The notes under the pieces were generated by a model. It did no database searches. It was not told where the DNA came from and saw only the letters and a program-made list of their open reading frames with translations. Made by a program: the position numbers and the translations under genes. Below are positions 12,312 to 25,396 of a stretch of 64,000 nucleotides of DNA, piece by piece; position 1 is the first letter of the stretch, and each line of letters opens with the position of its first letter. This stretch comes from Zantedeschia hybrid cultivar (lineage: Eukaryota > Streptophyta > Magnoliopsida > Alismatales > Araceae), in NCBI GenBank assembly GCA_030544215.1, contig JARZZO010000011.1, forward strand, positions 48,543,587 through 48,607,586, read 5' to 3'.

Positions 12312-15045
12312 TGTAACGCCCCGAACCCCATGTCCAGTCATAACCTATTTTTAACAGAATTCAGAGGCAGTATAGTTATGGAACATAGCATATATATAAC
12401 GAAAATGAGAGAATAAGAGTCTATAAGGCAAAATAAATAGCTATTTATCGCAAATTTCAAATAATAATAAGTCAACACAATCCACAAAAGTCTCATAATA
12501 ATAAGTGTCTCAACATAACATAATTGACCTCTCTCAACTGCTAAGGATCTCATAAATTATATAATAAACTCAATTACTCCTACTACATCAATCTACTAAA
12601 ATTAAAAGACTCGTATATCACAACTAGGCTAAAATCCAAAAGCTTCAAATAACTCCTACGTCTGGTCGTTAGAATCAAAGTCTAACTCTCTAGCCACCTC
12701 CCCTGAAAAATTATCCAATAAACTTATTGAGTTTAAAACTCAGTAGGCATTATCCCCTCCATAGGCTAAGCATATAATAATTAAAATTTACATAGTAATT
12801 ATATCATACCATGAACAATTTATAATGCTACATATAGACCAAATAAGAAAATGATACAAAATAGGATCTCACATATATTTCATATCAAATTGGACGTATT
12901 TTCTAACAATCTGAAACAAATATGCTAATCATAATACTTATCACATATATCAAACTTTCTTACTTACTTGAGAACCAATTCTAGCCATAAACATATCACA
13001 TAATTCTTCCAACACATAAGGAGGCACATATCACATAGGGTATGACTCAAAATACAACTAGTAGCATATAATCAAATTACATATTTTAAATTTCAGATTT
13101 ATGAAAATTTCACATCATAAAGTAGATTTATAATGCCTTAAAACAAGTTCAAATGATTCACATATATGTGTCAAATTATCATAATTCCATATCTTAGTCG
13201 GATAAGCATCTTAACCACAATATAAGAGGCCACACATACATATACCGGATACTTAGTCAATCGTACTAAGTCTTGGCTACCGCGGCACTGGAGATCACAC
13301 ATATCCCACTACTATACTATATTGAAGTAGGTTTCATGGATTTTACCTATTGTCCTTAGTTCACATAATACCCTATCCAATAAGGACGCTTATATTGAAA
13401 TCGGGCTATATAATCCTCTTAAGATGGCAATGTCCGTATAACTCACATTAAATTAGATGGAACATGTCTTATAGAACTTAAAATTCATCATAATTTGAAA
13501 TTTATCATTAATCATATAGCCAATAATATTCATATGCAAAAATAATATATTTTTCATTAAAATAAGACATTTTAAAGTAAGATGACGTTCTACTATTCAA
13601 TTTGATTTAAAACTAACTCCAACAGGTTATAATATATGAAAAACATTTCTGTGAATTTTCTAGAATCTTTTGAAAACGAAATATAACTTTGACATGCCAA
13701 AATCTATTTTTCATGGCTAAAAATTCATTAAATGTGATGAATATTAGTAAACAGATTTGACAATTCACCCAATTGGTTAAACATGATATTTAAGCTGTAA
13801 ATAAAGTACTGCAAAATTTTGCTAATTTTGGAGATCAAATGAATACTATCAAAATTCAAATAGTGAGTTTAAACTAAACCAAATTTAATAAAAATCAGAA
13901 ATAAATTTCTAAAAATTATAAAACTTTACAGTTAAATAGATTTCATAAAATAGACCATTGCTCAAAATTTCAAATCATTTTGACTACAAATAACCAAGTT
14001 ATGAATATTTCAATGTCATTCGTATTGAAATTACCAGTTGCAGAAAATCTAAATTGGACGGCCAACAATCTGGCCATTCAGGATACTGGATGACTAGCAA
14101 TGCTGTCGGTTCAATTATGTAGATGGTCAGAGATATTGCCATCTACAAGGTTTTCCGAACAGAGTGCACAAAACCCAAATTTTCATAAAACATTCGCATA
14201 TCTAATCTATGTTTCGGTTTATAAACCTAAAGATCATAATTTCAGACTTTCGTTTTAACCACTTTCGAAATTAAAATATTAATTTTTTATATGAATATAA
14301 ATTAATCCATATTTTTTGGAATCATCACCTACCCTTTATGCTAGAACCCCCAATCCGAAATCCACCAAGAGATCTCGACTTTTAGTACAAAGTACCAATT
14401 CTTAGCCTTCCTTCATGACTTCTAATGGTCTTAGAAGGCAAAAGAATTACCAAAGTATAAGCTATCCTCAAGAATAACGTTCATCTTCTTCTCTTTCTTC
14501 AAGAACATAAACAAAATACCCACATTTCTCAATGTAGAACGACAGCTAGGTTTAGCTATGCCCCTAACCTCATAATTATAGAATTAACATCCATCTTCTA
14601 ACCCCAAAAAATCTCTACAAACCACCTTTGGATCGGATTAATCCTCCCTTCCACGAATTAGGGACAAATCAACTCTAAATTGGACTCCTCTCCTGCAACT
14701 CTTCCTTTCCGAACTGAACATTCAATGTTTAGGCCTAGTAAATGGACAAATCAACAAAAATGGTCTTCTATGAAGTTGTATATATCTTCGATCTCTTTCC
14801 AACGGTATCAACCATGCAAAAATTCGATTTATACAATGAAAGTTATCACTAAAATATTGATTTGCTGTCCTAGGTACCTGAACCCGAAAAATACTGTTAA
14901 TTTAATGGGTTAAACTACCTATAAAACTAAGTTAATGCGCTTTCTCTATTGACCATATTAAACTGCATCTGATCCTTCAATTTTTATTATCATTATTTTT
15001 TATTTAATTATTATTTAGATTTTAAAAAAAATATCAGATATTACA
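12312..15045 (-). mobile_element. 3' LTR of chromovirus F
   Basis: On the plus strand it begins TGTAACGCCCCG and ends ATATTACA, inverted TGTAA/TTACA ends. It is about 84% identical by eye to the 5' LTR 29450-32156 over the first 170 bp. The element is flanked by TATAT on both sides (12307-12311, 32157-32161). The LTR is AT-rich with no coding potential. Confidence 0.9.
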
Positions 15046-15104
15046 TCATGTCTCTGTTAAATAAATTTCATCCTCAAAATTTACTATGCAAGTATACTCT
15101 AAAA
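15046..15104 (-). other. 3' UTR and degenerate PPT of chromovirus F
   Basis: On the minus strand the sequence TTTTGAGGATGAAATTTATTTAA leads into AACAGAGACATGA before the LTR. It matches the usual chromovirus order of a TTGAGGACGAAATTT-like block, a purine tract and then TGTAAT. The purine tract is interrupted by pyrimidines. Confidence 0.6.
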
Positions 15105-17878
15105 TCACTTAGCAAACAATTCTAAATATCTCTTCTTCATATCTTTTTCCTTCTCCCATGTCGCCTCTTCCATAGAATAATGCCTCCAAAGAATCTTGAC
15201 CATAGGAATCATCTTAGTCCTCAGCACTTGCTTCTTACAATCAAGAACACGAACAAGCTTATCTTCATATGGCAAATCCGGTTGAACTTCTAATGTCTCA
15301 TAATCTAACACATGAAATGAATTAGCAACATGCTTTCTCAGCATAGAAACATGAAATACCAGAAAAATCTAGTGGCAAAGAAAGCTTGTAAGCAACCTGT
15401 CCAACACGCTCCAAAATCTCAAATAGACCAATATACCTTGGACTCAAATTTCCTTCCTTGTCAAACCTCATTACTCACTTGGCCGGTGAAACTTTCAAAA
15501 AAATACGATCTCCCACTTCAAACACCAATTCTCTTCACTTATTATCAGCATAGGTCTTCTCTTGATTCTTAGCTGTCAAAAGATATTTCCTGATTATATC
15601 ATTCTTATTTGAGCAATCATGTACAAGTTGTAGGCTAATTAACCTTTTCTCTCCAACTTCTTCTTAATACAAATGTGATCAACACGGTCTATCATACAAA
15701 GCCTCATATGGTGCCATACCAATACTAGCATGATAACTGTTATTGTAAGCAAATTCAATCAACTTCAAATGATCATCCTAATTACCTTTCGACTCAATAC
15801 TACAGGCTCTTAATATATCCTCAAGTGTCTAAATCATTCTCTCTGATTGTCCATCCGTCTGCGGGTGGAAAGCCGAACTGAACTTTAATTGAGTACCCAA
15901 AACTTCCTAAAGACTCTTCCAGAATCTCACTGTAAAATGAACATCACGATATGAGATAATAGATACTGGAACTCCATGCAACCTCATAATCTCCTCAATA
16001 TACATCCGAGTCAACTCTTCTAAAGAAGTCTTCTTATGCATAGCTAGAAAATGAGCAGACTTAGTCAATCAATCCACAATCACTCAAATAGAATCATGCT
16101 TATTCCTGGACAATGACAATCCTATCACATAGTCCATTATAATGTGTTTCCATTTCCATTCTGGAATATCCATAACTTGCATCGGTCCACTGAGCCTTTG
16201 ATGCTCAATCTTCACCTGCTGACAAGTAAGACACTTGAAAACAAATTCTGCATATCTTTCTTCATGCCAGACCACCAAAGATTTCTCTTCATGTCCTTAT
16301 ACATCTTGGTACTCCTCGGGTGAATAGAAAACTAAGATTTGTGAGCCTCATTCAATAATTCCCTTCGTAGCTCCTCATCTTGTGGAACACATAGTCTGCC
16401 TCGAAGCTTGATAACTACATCATCACTCTGAGAAATATCAACTTTACCAATCAATTCTTGCATCTTAGGGTCTTGCTTCTGAGCATCTATAACTCTCTCC
16501 GCAATTATAGGTCTTGCAGCCAACTGAGCTAGAACACAATGCTCACCATTAACTTCTGATCTATAATTAACAATATCTTCAAGTATCGCCCAATCTTTAC
16601 GCAAAGACAAGGCTATAAGTTTCCTTCTCAAAGCATCAACAACTATATTAGCCTTACCATGATGATAATTCAGTGCAAACTTATAATCCTTCATAAATTC
16701 AACCCATCTTCTCTGCCTCAAATTAACCTCTTTCTGAGAAAAAATATATTTCAGACTATGATGATCAGTACAAATATCAAACTACACTCTATAAAGATAG
16801 CGTCTCCAAATCTTCAAAGCATGAACAATAGCAATTAATTCTAAATCATGTGTCCGGTAATTCTTCTCATGATCCTTCAACTGGCATGAAGCGTAAGCTA
16901 CAACCTTCTCATTCTACAACAGCACACAACCCAAACCTTTCCAGAAAACATCTGTATAAACAACAAAACTTTCTGATCCACTCGACAAAGTCAAAACTAG
17001 GGTATTGGTAAGTCTTGTCTTCAACTCTTGAAAACTCTACTCACATTCCTCAAACTAAATGAACTTGACACCCTTCTTAGTAACCTTGGTCATTGGAGCA
17101 GCAATAGATGAAAATTCCTTAATGAACTGCCTATAGTAGCCTACCAAACCTAGAAAACTTTGAATATCTGAAGCATTCTTAGGTGTCTCCCAAGAAAGCA
17201 CGGCACCGATACACCGTCCTTGGAAATTACATGACCAAAAAAAGAAACTCGCTACAACCAGAACTCACACTTACTAAACTTAGCATACAACTGACTCTGT
17301 CTCAATAGCTCCAAAAAAATCTGCAAATGCTCCCTGTTTGCCTCAATACTAGAAGAGTAAATTAGCACATCATTAATGAATACCACCACAAACTGGTCCA
17401 AGTACGATTGAAACACCCTATTCATCAGATCCATAAAAGCAATAGGGGTATCAATCCAAAAGGCATAACTACAAACTCATAATGCCCATACCTGGTCTGA
17501 AGAGCAGTCTTAGGTATATACTCATCCTTGATCCGCAACTGATGATACCCTAACTGAATATCAATCTTGGAAAAGACCTTGGTCGACTACAGTTGATCAA
17601 ACAAATCATCAATCTTGGACAAAGGATCTCAATTCTTCATAGTCGCCTGATTAAGCTGACGATAATGGATATACAGCCTCATCGAACCATCCTTCTTGCA
17701 CACAAAGAGCACTGAGGCTCCCTAAGGTGACACACTTGGCCGTGTAATGCTCTTATCAAGCAACTTATGCAATTGCTTCTTCAGTTCTACCAACTCTGCT
17801 TGGGCCATACGATACGGAGCCATAGAAATAAGAGATGTCCCTGGCATAAGGTCAATGACAAAATCGATCTCCTGTGAA
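15105..17878 (-). pseudogene. Chromovirus F pol: RT (3' part), RNase H, integrase, chromodomain (decayed)
   Basis: Ty3/gypsy polyprotein on the minus strand. RT starts at the copia H junction (17878) with the block DFVIDLMPGTS and continues through DKSITRPSVSP to the active site at about 17370. There FVVVFINDVLIYS replaces the usual F(I/V)DD, so a catalytic Asp is Asn. RNase H and the linker are at 16721-16332 (NYHHGKANIVVDALRRK). The integrase zinc finger and start of the core are at 16278-16084 (CLTCQQVKIEHQ, MDYVIGLS). A C-terminal chromodomain is at 15344-15105 (VRVLD.K.QVLR, VKILWRHYSMEEATWE), which in this clade is thought to target insertion to heterochromatin. Many stops and small frameshifts are present. 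The chromodomain and PBS place it among the plant chromoviruses, probably Tekay/Del. The 5' part of pol lies at 27644-28320 beyond copia H. Confidence 0.9.
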
Positions 17879-17883
17879 GGAGG
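17879..17883. other. TSD of copia H (left), GGAGG
   Basis: GGAGG at 17879-17883 is repeated at 27639-27643. Removing H plus one copy rejoins the chromovirus frame DLPDLPP to the downstream DFVIDLMPGTS block. Confidence 0.93.
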
Positions 17884-19467
17884 TGTAAGGAATCGCCAAG
17901 AACGCAGCGGAAATTAAATCGATTCCTATGTATCGGTTGCTGGGATCGTAAAACGTACAATTAAATAAACGCGGGAAGAACGGTTCTTCACCTTTGCGGG
18001 GTTTCAAATCTCCCGTAGATGATTCCGACTCGGTAATCGCGCACGCGCACGATCTCTGGAGGTATCCACACGAGCTCCCGATGCAGACGCGTTTTCCTCC
18101 TCGACTTGAGTACTCTGACCCGATCTCAAATCCACCATGCGCGGAAAGAGAAAGATCTACTCCAAGAGAGAGAGAAGGAGAGAGAGAAAGGAGATAGAGA
18201 ATCTTAGGGTGTGTATTTCGTCCAACTTCTTTTACCCCTCCCCTTGGCCTCCTTATATAAGAAATAAGGATAAGCACAAGAATTAATCCTCATGATTATC
18301 CAAGAGTTTGGCCTTGGATAACTCTCCATTAAATATTCATGTTTATCTTGCGGCTTTTCATAAAAACCCAGATAAGCATGAAATTTAACATCTCTCACCG
18401 TCTGACGAGAACTCTTATGTGTGTGACCCTCTAGGCCCATATATCAGTCCGATTTCAGGCCCATTAAACTTAGAACTAATTCTAAAGTTTAATATTTATT
18501 AATTAATATTTAAACATTATATGTTAAATAATTAATTTAATAAATAAGTGGTTTATCATCTGATGATTAATCCACTTGGCCTTTTGATCATGAACGGTAC
18601 CAAACACTACCTCATGATCCCAGAAGATATAAGGGATACTGTTCCCTTTATTTGAACCTTTCCGTCTGCAGATACCGCACAGATAAAATCCTTCACTCAT
18701 CCAATGTCCCAATAACGCAAGGGTATGGTTTTATAGTCAAACCCTCTATCGCATTATTTAGATGATTTCCAGTACTCAGTTAATTTCTAGAAAGACATCT
18801 CTTTCATTTGACCATGGCCAGGGATTTCTGTGTACACATCCATAGGACATTCTCTCTCCAGTCTTATACCAAGAGTGAGTGATCCCTTGTTGTTCACTCA
18901 ATTACCTTCGCAAGCTTTCCACCGTATCTGAGAGACTGACTATCGTGGGCTTAATGGTTAAAGTCCACAAGTCAGAGAATCAAGACACAATAGTCTACAA
19001 ACAAGGTATCATTGGTGACTCAGGTCAAAGGACCAGCTGTGCTACTGCAAGGATTGAATTCCCTGGTTGACTAATAGGTATAATTACCATCCAGGAATTC
19101 TTATTTGGGTATGTTCAGTGAACTCATTCTCTAATGAGCACCCACAAGTTTGTCTTAGTGTCACCATACGAATGAATGTGAGATCATTCACCCTCATCAC
19201 ATGAGCAGACATAACTTGTGTCGATCTTATCGGATATTTAGTGTCCATCTCAAATATCCTATGATCGTGAACTGTTTAAGACAAGTGACTAAGGATATTG
19301 ATCTCACTATCATGATCTCATCATTATTCAATATCCCATACATTTGTCTACGAACCTTCATTACGATAGTTAATTTGCAAGAACTGTAAATGAAGAAATA
19401 ATTGCCTTTATTAATAATCTGAACTAGAATGTACAATGATTGGCTTTGAGGCCACCCAATTCTATCA
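17884..19467 (-). mobile_element. 3' LTR of copia H
   Basis: Plus-strand ends are TGTAAGG and TCTATCA; length 1584 bp. Only about 14 differences from the 5' LTR 26055-27638 were found by eye, about 99% identity, so this insertion is recent compared with its host element F. Confidence 0.95.
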
Positions 19468-19480
19468 TTCTCCCACTTGG
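19468..19480 (-). other. Polypurine tract of copia H
   Basis: The minus strand reads CCAAGTGGGAGAA immediately before the LTR start TGATAGAAT. Confidence 0.88.
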
Positions 19481-19481
19481 A

Positions 19482-21389
19482 CTATAGCCAATCACCCATG
19501 TGTCTAAGTCCCATAGACTTAAGGTGACGTTCTAAATTGTTTTGAGACAATGCCTTAGTCAAGGGATCTGCTACATTATCTTCAGATAAGACTTTCTCAA
19601 CTACTATATCTCCTTGGACGATAATCTCACGAATCAGATGAAATCGTCTCAGAATGTGTTTTGACTTCTGATGTGATCTTGGCTCCTTCGCTTGAGCTAT
19701 AGCCCCATTGTTGTCACACAATAATGGAACAGGATCTAAAATGCTTGGAACTACTCCAAGTATAGAGATGAACTTCTTCATCCAAACCGCCTCCTTGGCC
19801 GCTTCAGTTGCAGCAATGTATTCTACTTCGGTCGTCGAATCTGCAGTTGTTTCTTGTTTGGAACTTTTCCAACTTACTGTACCTCCATTTAACATGAACA
19901 CAAATCCAGACATGGATTTGCTATCATCCATATCCGACTGGAAACTCGAGTCAGTAAACCCTCGAAGTTCCAAGTCGTTTCCTCCATAGACGAGAAATAG
20001 ATCCTTAGTCCTTCTTAAGTATCTAAGGATACATTTCACCGCCTTCCAGTGTTCTTCACCTGGATCAGCCTGATATCTACTAGTGACACTTAGTGGGTGT
20101 GCCACATCAGGCCTAGTACATAGCATTGCATACATGATAGATCCTATTGCCGAGGCATAAGGAACTCTATCCATGTATGCTTTCTCTTCAGGTGTCTTGG
20201 GAGACATTCCTTTAGAGAGATAAATTCCATGTCTCATTGGAACGAGACCTCTCTTGGAATTTTTCATGCCAAACCTTTTGACTGTGGTATCTATGTACAT
20301 AGATTGGGATAAGCCAAGCATCCTTTTGGACCTATCTCTATAGATCCTTATTCCCAGAACATAGGATGCTTCTCCCAAATCTTTCATAGAGAAGTTTTTG
20401 GATAACCAAGTCTTTACTGATGACAACATTCTTACATCATTCCCAATGAGTAGAATGTCATCAACGTAAAGTACCAAAAAGGTAACTGCTTTCCCACTAG
20501 TCTTTTTGTGTACACAAGGTTCATCTTCATTCTTAATGAAGTCATAAGATTTGATTGCTTCATCAAATCTTAAGTTCCAAGTTCGGGATGCCTGTTTTAA
20601 TCCATAAATGGATCTTTGCAGCTTGCATACCTTACTTGAATGTTCTTTGGAAGTGAATCATTCAGGTTCTATCATATACACCTCTTCTTGAAGGATCCCG
20701 TTAAGGAATGTTGTTTTCACATCCATTTGCCATATTTCATAATCATAGAATGCGGCGATGGCAAGAAGTATTCTGATTGACTTAATCATGGCAACTGGAG
20801 AAAAGGTTTCGTCATAGTCAATGCCTTGCCTTTGACGATATCCTTTTGCTACCAGCCTTGCCTTGTATGTGTCAATCTGTCCATCTGTCCCGATCTTTCT
20901 TTTAAAGATTTATTTACTGCCTATAGGTACTATACCTTCTGGCAGATTAACCAAGTTCCAAACTTGGTTGGCATACATGGACTAAATTTCTGAATTCATT
21001 GCCTTTTGCCATTTCTCTTATTCTTGACTATTCATGGCTTCTTGGTAGGTTTGAAGATCATCATCCTCATTTAAGTGCACTTTTGGTTTGCCATCATCAA
21101 TATGTCCAACATATCTTTCAGGCTGCTTAGGCACTCTACCTGATCTGCAAACCTTTTGTGTATTATCTTGAACAAGTTCTTAAGTCAATGGTTCAGTAGA
21201 TGAGCCAGTATTGATTTGTGAGTCTAGAATTTCTTCCAGTTCTATCTTGCTCCCACTGTCTTCCTTTGAAAGATATTCTTTCTCTAAGAAGACAACTCTT
21301 TTTCCGACAAACACCCTTTGATTGCTGGGCTAATAGAAATAATATCCAAAAGTCTCTTTTGGATATTCCACAAATCTACACTTTTCTGT
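19482..21389 (-). pseudogene. Copia H reverse transcriptase and RNase H (stop-ridden)
   Basis: RT and RNase H of a Ty1/copia polyprotein. The longest open stretch, 20477-19482, starts at the RT catalytic motif (LYVDDILLIGNDVRML) and runs through RNase H (TDSSFQSDMDDSKSMSGF, STTEVEYIAATEA, LLCDNNGAIAQ) to DNVADPLTKAL and the end of the polyprotein 2 bp before the PPT. Upstream RT blocks (IFKRKIGTDGQIDTYKAR, KGYRQRQGIDYDETFSP, LKQASRTWNLRFDE) are readable but interrupted by at least seven stops between 21390 and 20640. Several replace Gln or Trp codons (CAA/CAG to TAA/TAG). The catalytic residues themselves are intact. Given the 99% LTR identity, the decay probably predates this insertion. Confidence 0.93.
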
Positions 21390-22817
21390 CTAGGAATCCA
21401 GTTTATCTGGATTATGTCTTTTGACATGTGCAGGACAACCCCAGACTCTAACATGCTTAAAGTTCGGTTTCTTTCCTTTCCATATCTCATATGGAGTGGA
21501 AGATACTGACTTACTGGGAACTTTGTTCAACTGATATCCAGCAGTCAATAGTGCATATCCCCATAAAGAGATTGGAAGTTTAGCATAACTCATCATTGAT
21601 CGTACCATATCTAATAGAGTACGATTTCTCCTTTCCGATACACTATTTAATTGTGGTGTATAGGGAGGAGTCCACTGAGACAAAATACCATTATTCTTAA
21701 GATATTGTGTGAATTCTGTACTTAAGTATTCACCCCCTCGATCTGATCGAAGAGTTTTGATACTCTTTCCAGTCTGGTTCTCAACTTTATTTTTAAACTC
21801 TTTAAATTTCTCAAAGACTTCTGACTTATATTTCATTAAATATATATAGCCATATCTTGAGAAATCATCTGTAAATGAAATGAAGTATGAGTAACCACCC
21901 ATAGCATGAGTGGACATTGGACCACATACATCACTATGTATTAGTTCTAATAAGTTCTTGGCTCTTTCTTCATGTCCTGAAAATGGAGCTTTGGTCATTT
22001 TTCCCATGAGACAAGTTTCACAAGTTGCAAATGATTCATAATCAAATGGATCAAGATATCCATTCTTTTGCAACCTAATGATCCTGTTCTCATTTATATG
22101 ACCGAACCTACAATGCCATAGGTATGATTTATTCACATCCTTATCTATTTGTTCAAGAGACTTATTTACTAGACAAGCATCATATGAAATATCAAGTAAA
22201 TATAATCCATTCAATAAATATCCATAAGCAAACAATTTGTCTCCTTGATAAATGGAACAACCTTTATTCTCAAGTTTCATAGAATATCCTTGTTTATCTA
22301 AACATGAAATAGATATTATATTCCTAATAATGGTTGGAATATAATAACAATCTATTAGTTCCAATGAGTCTCCTGACGGCATCTGAAGTCTTGCTGTCCC
22401 CACAGCTAACGCAGCAAGTTTTGCTCCAATCCCAAGTCTCAGATCCACGTCTCCGCGGTTCAATCTTCTTTTACTTGTTAGCACCTGCAAGTTATTGCAG
22501 ATATGAGAAACACATCCAGTATCTAATACACAAGATGTTGATTCTCTATAAGGCAAGTTAAGATCGATCATGAGTACACCTGAAGCTTCACTAAGCTTCT
22601 CTTTTGATTTTTCTGCTAGATAAATCTTGTAGTTTCTCTTCTAGTGACCTTCTTTATGGCAGTGAAAATACTGACCTTTATTATTGACTTTAGCTTTATC
22701 CTTTTGAACCGCCGGTTTGCTTTTCACTAGCTTCTTTGGCTTACCTTTCTTAAAGGTCTGTCCAGCTTTTCTTTTTTTATTGGTCTTACCAACAAGCATT
22801 ACATGTGGCTTATCTTT
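21390..22817 (-). pseudogene. Copia H zinc knuckle, protease and integrase
   Basis: The open frame 22571-21390 holds the aspartic protease site (CVLDTGCVSHIC), the GAG-pre-integrase zinc finger (WHCRFGHINENR ... CETCLMGKM) and the DDE integrase core. Core blocks are HSDVCGPMSTHAMGGYSYF, FTDDFSRYGYIYL and, for the third acidic residue, SERRNRTLLDM. Between gag and protease (22817-22572) is a Lys-rich linker and a zinc knuckle (YFHCHKEGH, stop, KRNY) whose second half is cut by a TAG in place of Trp. The frame ends with a TAG after KLDS at 21390. Order PR-INT-RT-RH confirms copia. Confidence 0.92.
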
Positions 22818-23490
22818 CTAGATAGTGCCTTCTGTGGTCTTCGACATGTTGAGCAGCTCAGCTAATGTAACTTCAATTTTGTTCATATTGAAGTTAATAA
22901 TGAATTGTGAAAATGAATCTGGAAGAGACTGTAGGATTAAGTCGATGCTTAGGTCATTGTTTATAACAAAGCCAAGCACTGCAAGCCTCTCAATCCATTC
23001 TATCATCTTGAGCACATGAGTTTGCACAGATGTGCCCTCGCTCATTCTGGTCCTGAACAATTTCTTAGATATCTCATATCTTTCTGTTCTGGATTGTTCA
23101 CCAAACAACTCTTGTAGGTGATTCAGAATGGACTTAGGTTCCATGTTATCATGCTGTCGTTGTAGTTCATTGTTCATTGAACTAAGCATATAACACTGGA
23201 CTTTGATAGAGTCCTCCTTCCAATTTTCAAATATCATTAATTCATCATCGTTAGCATTTTCACCGGGTTGATAGCGCCTGACCCGGGGATGTAGATCATC
23301 CAAGGCACATTAGCATGGCGTACTCCTCCTGTTCGAATCGGAGTTTGAAACCAGGATCTGGTTGATCCAGGACATAGGCTAGCTTTTCACACCTGAGGAC
23401 AATCTTCAGGTTGCGTAACCAGTCAATGTAATTAGGTCCCATGAGTTTTTTTGCATCAAGTATGCAACGAAGGGGGTTAGGTGACGACAT
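22818..23490 (-). pseudogene. Copia H gag (UBN2-type capsid, frameshifted)
   Basis: Structural gag protein. The start MSSPNPLRCILDAKKL at 23490 is matched by the gag start of copia A (MSSNNPLRSILDA), so the initiator is conserved. The N-terminal part (23490-23296) includes LMGPNYIDWLRNLKIVLR, typical of UBN2/DUF4219 gag. A one-base shift near 23300 moves to the frame 23303-22818 (YISKKLFRTRMSEGTSVQTH-like block, LPDSFSQFIINFNMNK, LAELLNM). A TAG ends it at 22818. Together these cover the expected capsid length of about 220 residues. Confidence 0.9.
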
Positions 23491-23676
23491 AGCGACCTAC
23501 AAGGAAATATAATGAAAAATAAGCAGACAGTTCTTAAAATCAGATTTAGGACTTTTAATCTAGATTTATGCTCCCACTCTTTTTCGGCGATCTGTATGAC
23601 CCTCTAATATACAGAACGGGAGATTCCGGTGATCTCCTAGTGAGGATCAGAATCCTTCGAGCATCATGCATGTGAT

Positions 23677-23973
23677 CTTGTGGTAGCACAACAAATCACA
23701 TCAAGTCCCTTAGGCAGTCAACTCTTGACAATTGCAACATTTGCAATATCCGATCAATTTAACCCCTGAATCAGAATGACCTTGTGGTAGCACAACAAAT
23801 CAAATGATTCAGTTAAGTTTATCCATCATTACTCAGATAACATGAATTCATAGTGCAATCCGTGTGGTAGCACAACAAAACTACACTATTTGTCCATTTA
23901 TCTTAATGACATCACATGTCGTAAACCTAGGTTAATTTCTAAATCAAATAGACCTTGTGGTAGCACAACAAAT
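23677..23973 (-). repeat. Four-copy leader hairpin in copia H
   Basis: Plus-strand copies at 23677-23696, 23780-23800, 23861-23880 and 23953-23973 read CTTGTGGTAGCACAACAAAT with few changes. In sense orientation TTGTG...CACAA can pair around a 4-nt loop. Spacing is about 80-105 bp. Confidence 0.88.
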
Positions 23974-25371
23974 TCATTTGAAATAAAAATTATCCTTAGA
24001 TCTATAATGATGGTGGGTTACGTGGATTATTCTGAATATCTCACGTTTACAACTTAAATTTTTGAAAGAGGGTTTTTGAGTTGATTTATAAAAATCGTGC
24101 TATTAATAATATTTCGATTTGAAGTATCATAATACTTAATAGAAATACATATATATATAATAGCATATTCCACAAATATCACATATATGCAGAAAAATAA
24201 ATAAGGATGATGATGGACTACTTAAGCTACTATGGAATCATCGGAGCCAAACGATGATCCATAATAGAATCCTAGTGTAAAAACAACAACACCAGTTCCA
24301 TTTGATGTGAGTCCTTCCTCCAGAGGTGTCTTCAGAAGATCCTGTCCTCTAAACTTAATCCGTAACATTTAAACATGAAATTTAGGACTCGCAGGTCCAT
24401 AAATGTACATTTAAATAATAAGAAACTTTGATCTTATCAAGGGGAGTACAATCTTATAGGAAGATAGAGAATACATTTGGATTAAGAGAGAGGAGGACAC
24501 GTAGGTCCTACTTAAAATACCAAATGAAATATGCATCGCAGTCATTCACATCAATCATCACATGATAAAACTAAGTCCATGATCATCCCACCATAAAACA
24601 CATCACATGCATCATAATTATCACATAATTACTGTTGGTATTAACTTTTATAAATATAAAATTATAATACCAATAACTTTTCGAAATAACATTTATTTCA
24701 ATATTATCAATAATATTCAAAACATTATTGACAAATAAGATAACTAAACCATTAAGTTAATCTACATACTCATTCAAACATTTTGAACAGATAAATAAAA
24801 TCAAGTTATGCCCAAAAATAAGTTTAAAACAATTTTAAACTTAATTGATTTAATAGGGTAGTTAATAATCTAAAACAATTTTAAATAATTAACCAATACC
24901 CTATAATCAATAAAACCCTTTGAATGAATTAACAGTTATTAAACAGTTTAATAATATGTTTATAATCATAAGAATAATTAATAACAGTTATTAATTATCC
25001 TTATAAAATGTCTATTTTAAAACAATTTTAAAATGGGCTTTAAGAAGGTTTAAAATAGGGCTAAATAAGGGTTTAAAGGGGGGTTTAATAGGGCTCGGCT
25101 AAGCTGCTGGGTCGGCCGGGTCCGGACCCGGTCCGGATCTGGCGCGGGTCATGCGGGTCCGGGCGGGCCGGCCCGCTGGCCCATGCGCCAGTCGCCCCCG
25201 CCGCCCGATTAGGGTTTCTGGCAGGGGGCGCCGCCTGGTTCGACCCCGACCGGTGATGGCAGGTCGCCGCCGGCCCAGCCGATGGGCGATCTTTCGGACG
25301 TCCCCGTGCTTCGCCGGTCCTCCCCTCAAGCCTGCATGCTGCAGCTTACGACAATAACGAGGAGGTTTGCG

Positions 25372-25396
25372 CCCCCCCCCCCCCCCCCCCCCCCCC
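25372..25396. repeat. Poly-C run (25 nt)
   Basis: An uninterrupted run of 25 cytosines lies in the GC-rich island of the copia H leader. Length is likely unreliable in assembly. Confidence 0.9.

Noticed and set aside
18204..18440. Identical ORFs in 18204-18712 and 26375-26883
   Set aside because: Identity is explained by the two LTRs of copia H; not genes.
23677..23973. Regularly spaced identical short repeats resembling a CRISPR array
   Set aside because: Only four copies with spacers of unequal length, inside a plant copia leader, and repeated in copia A; this is a retroelement leader motif.
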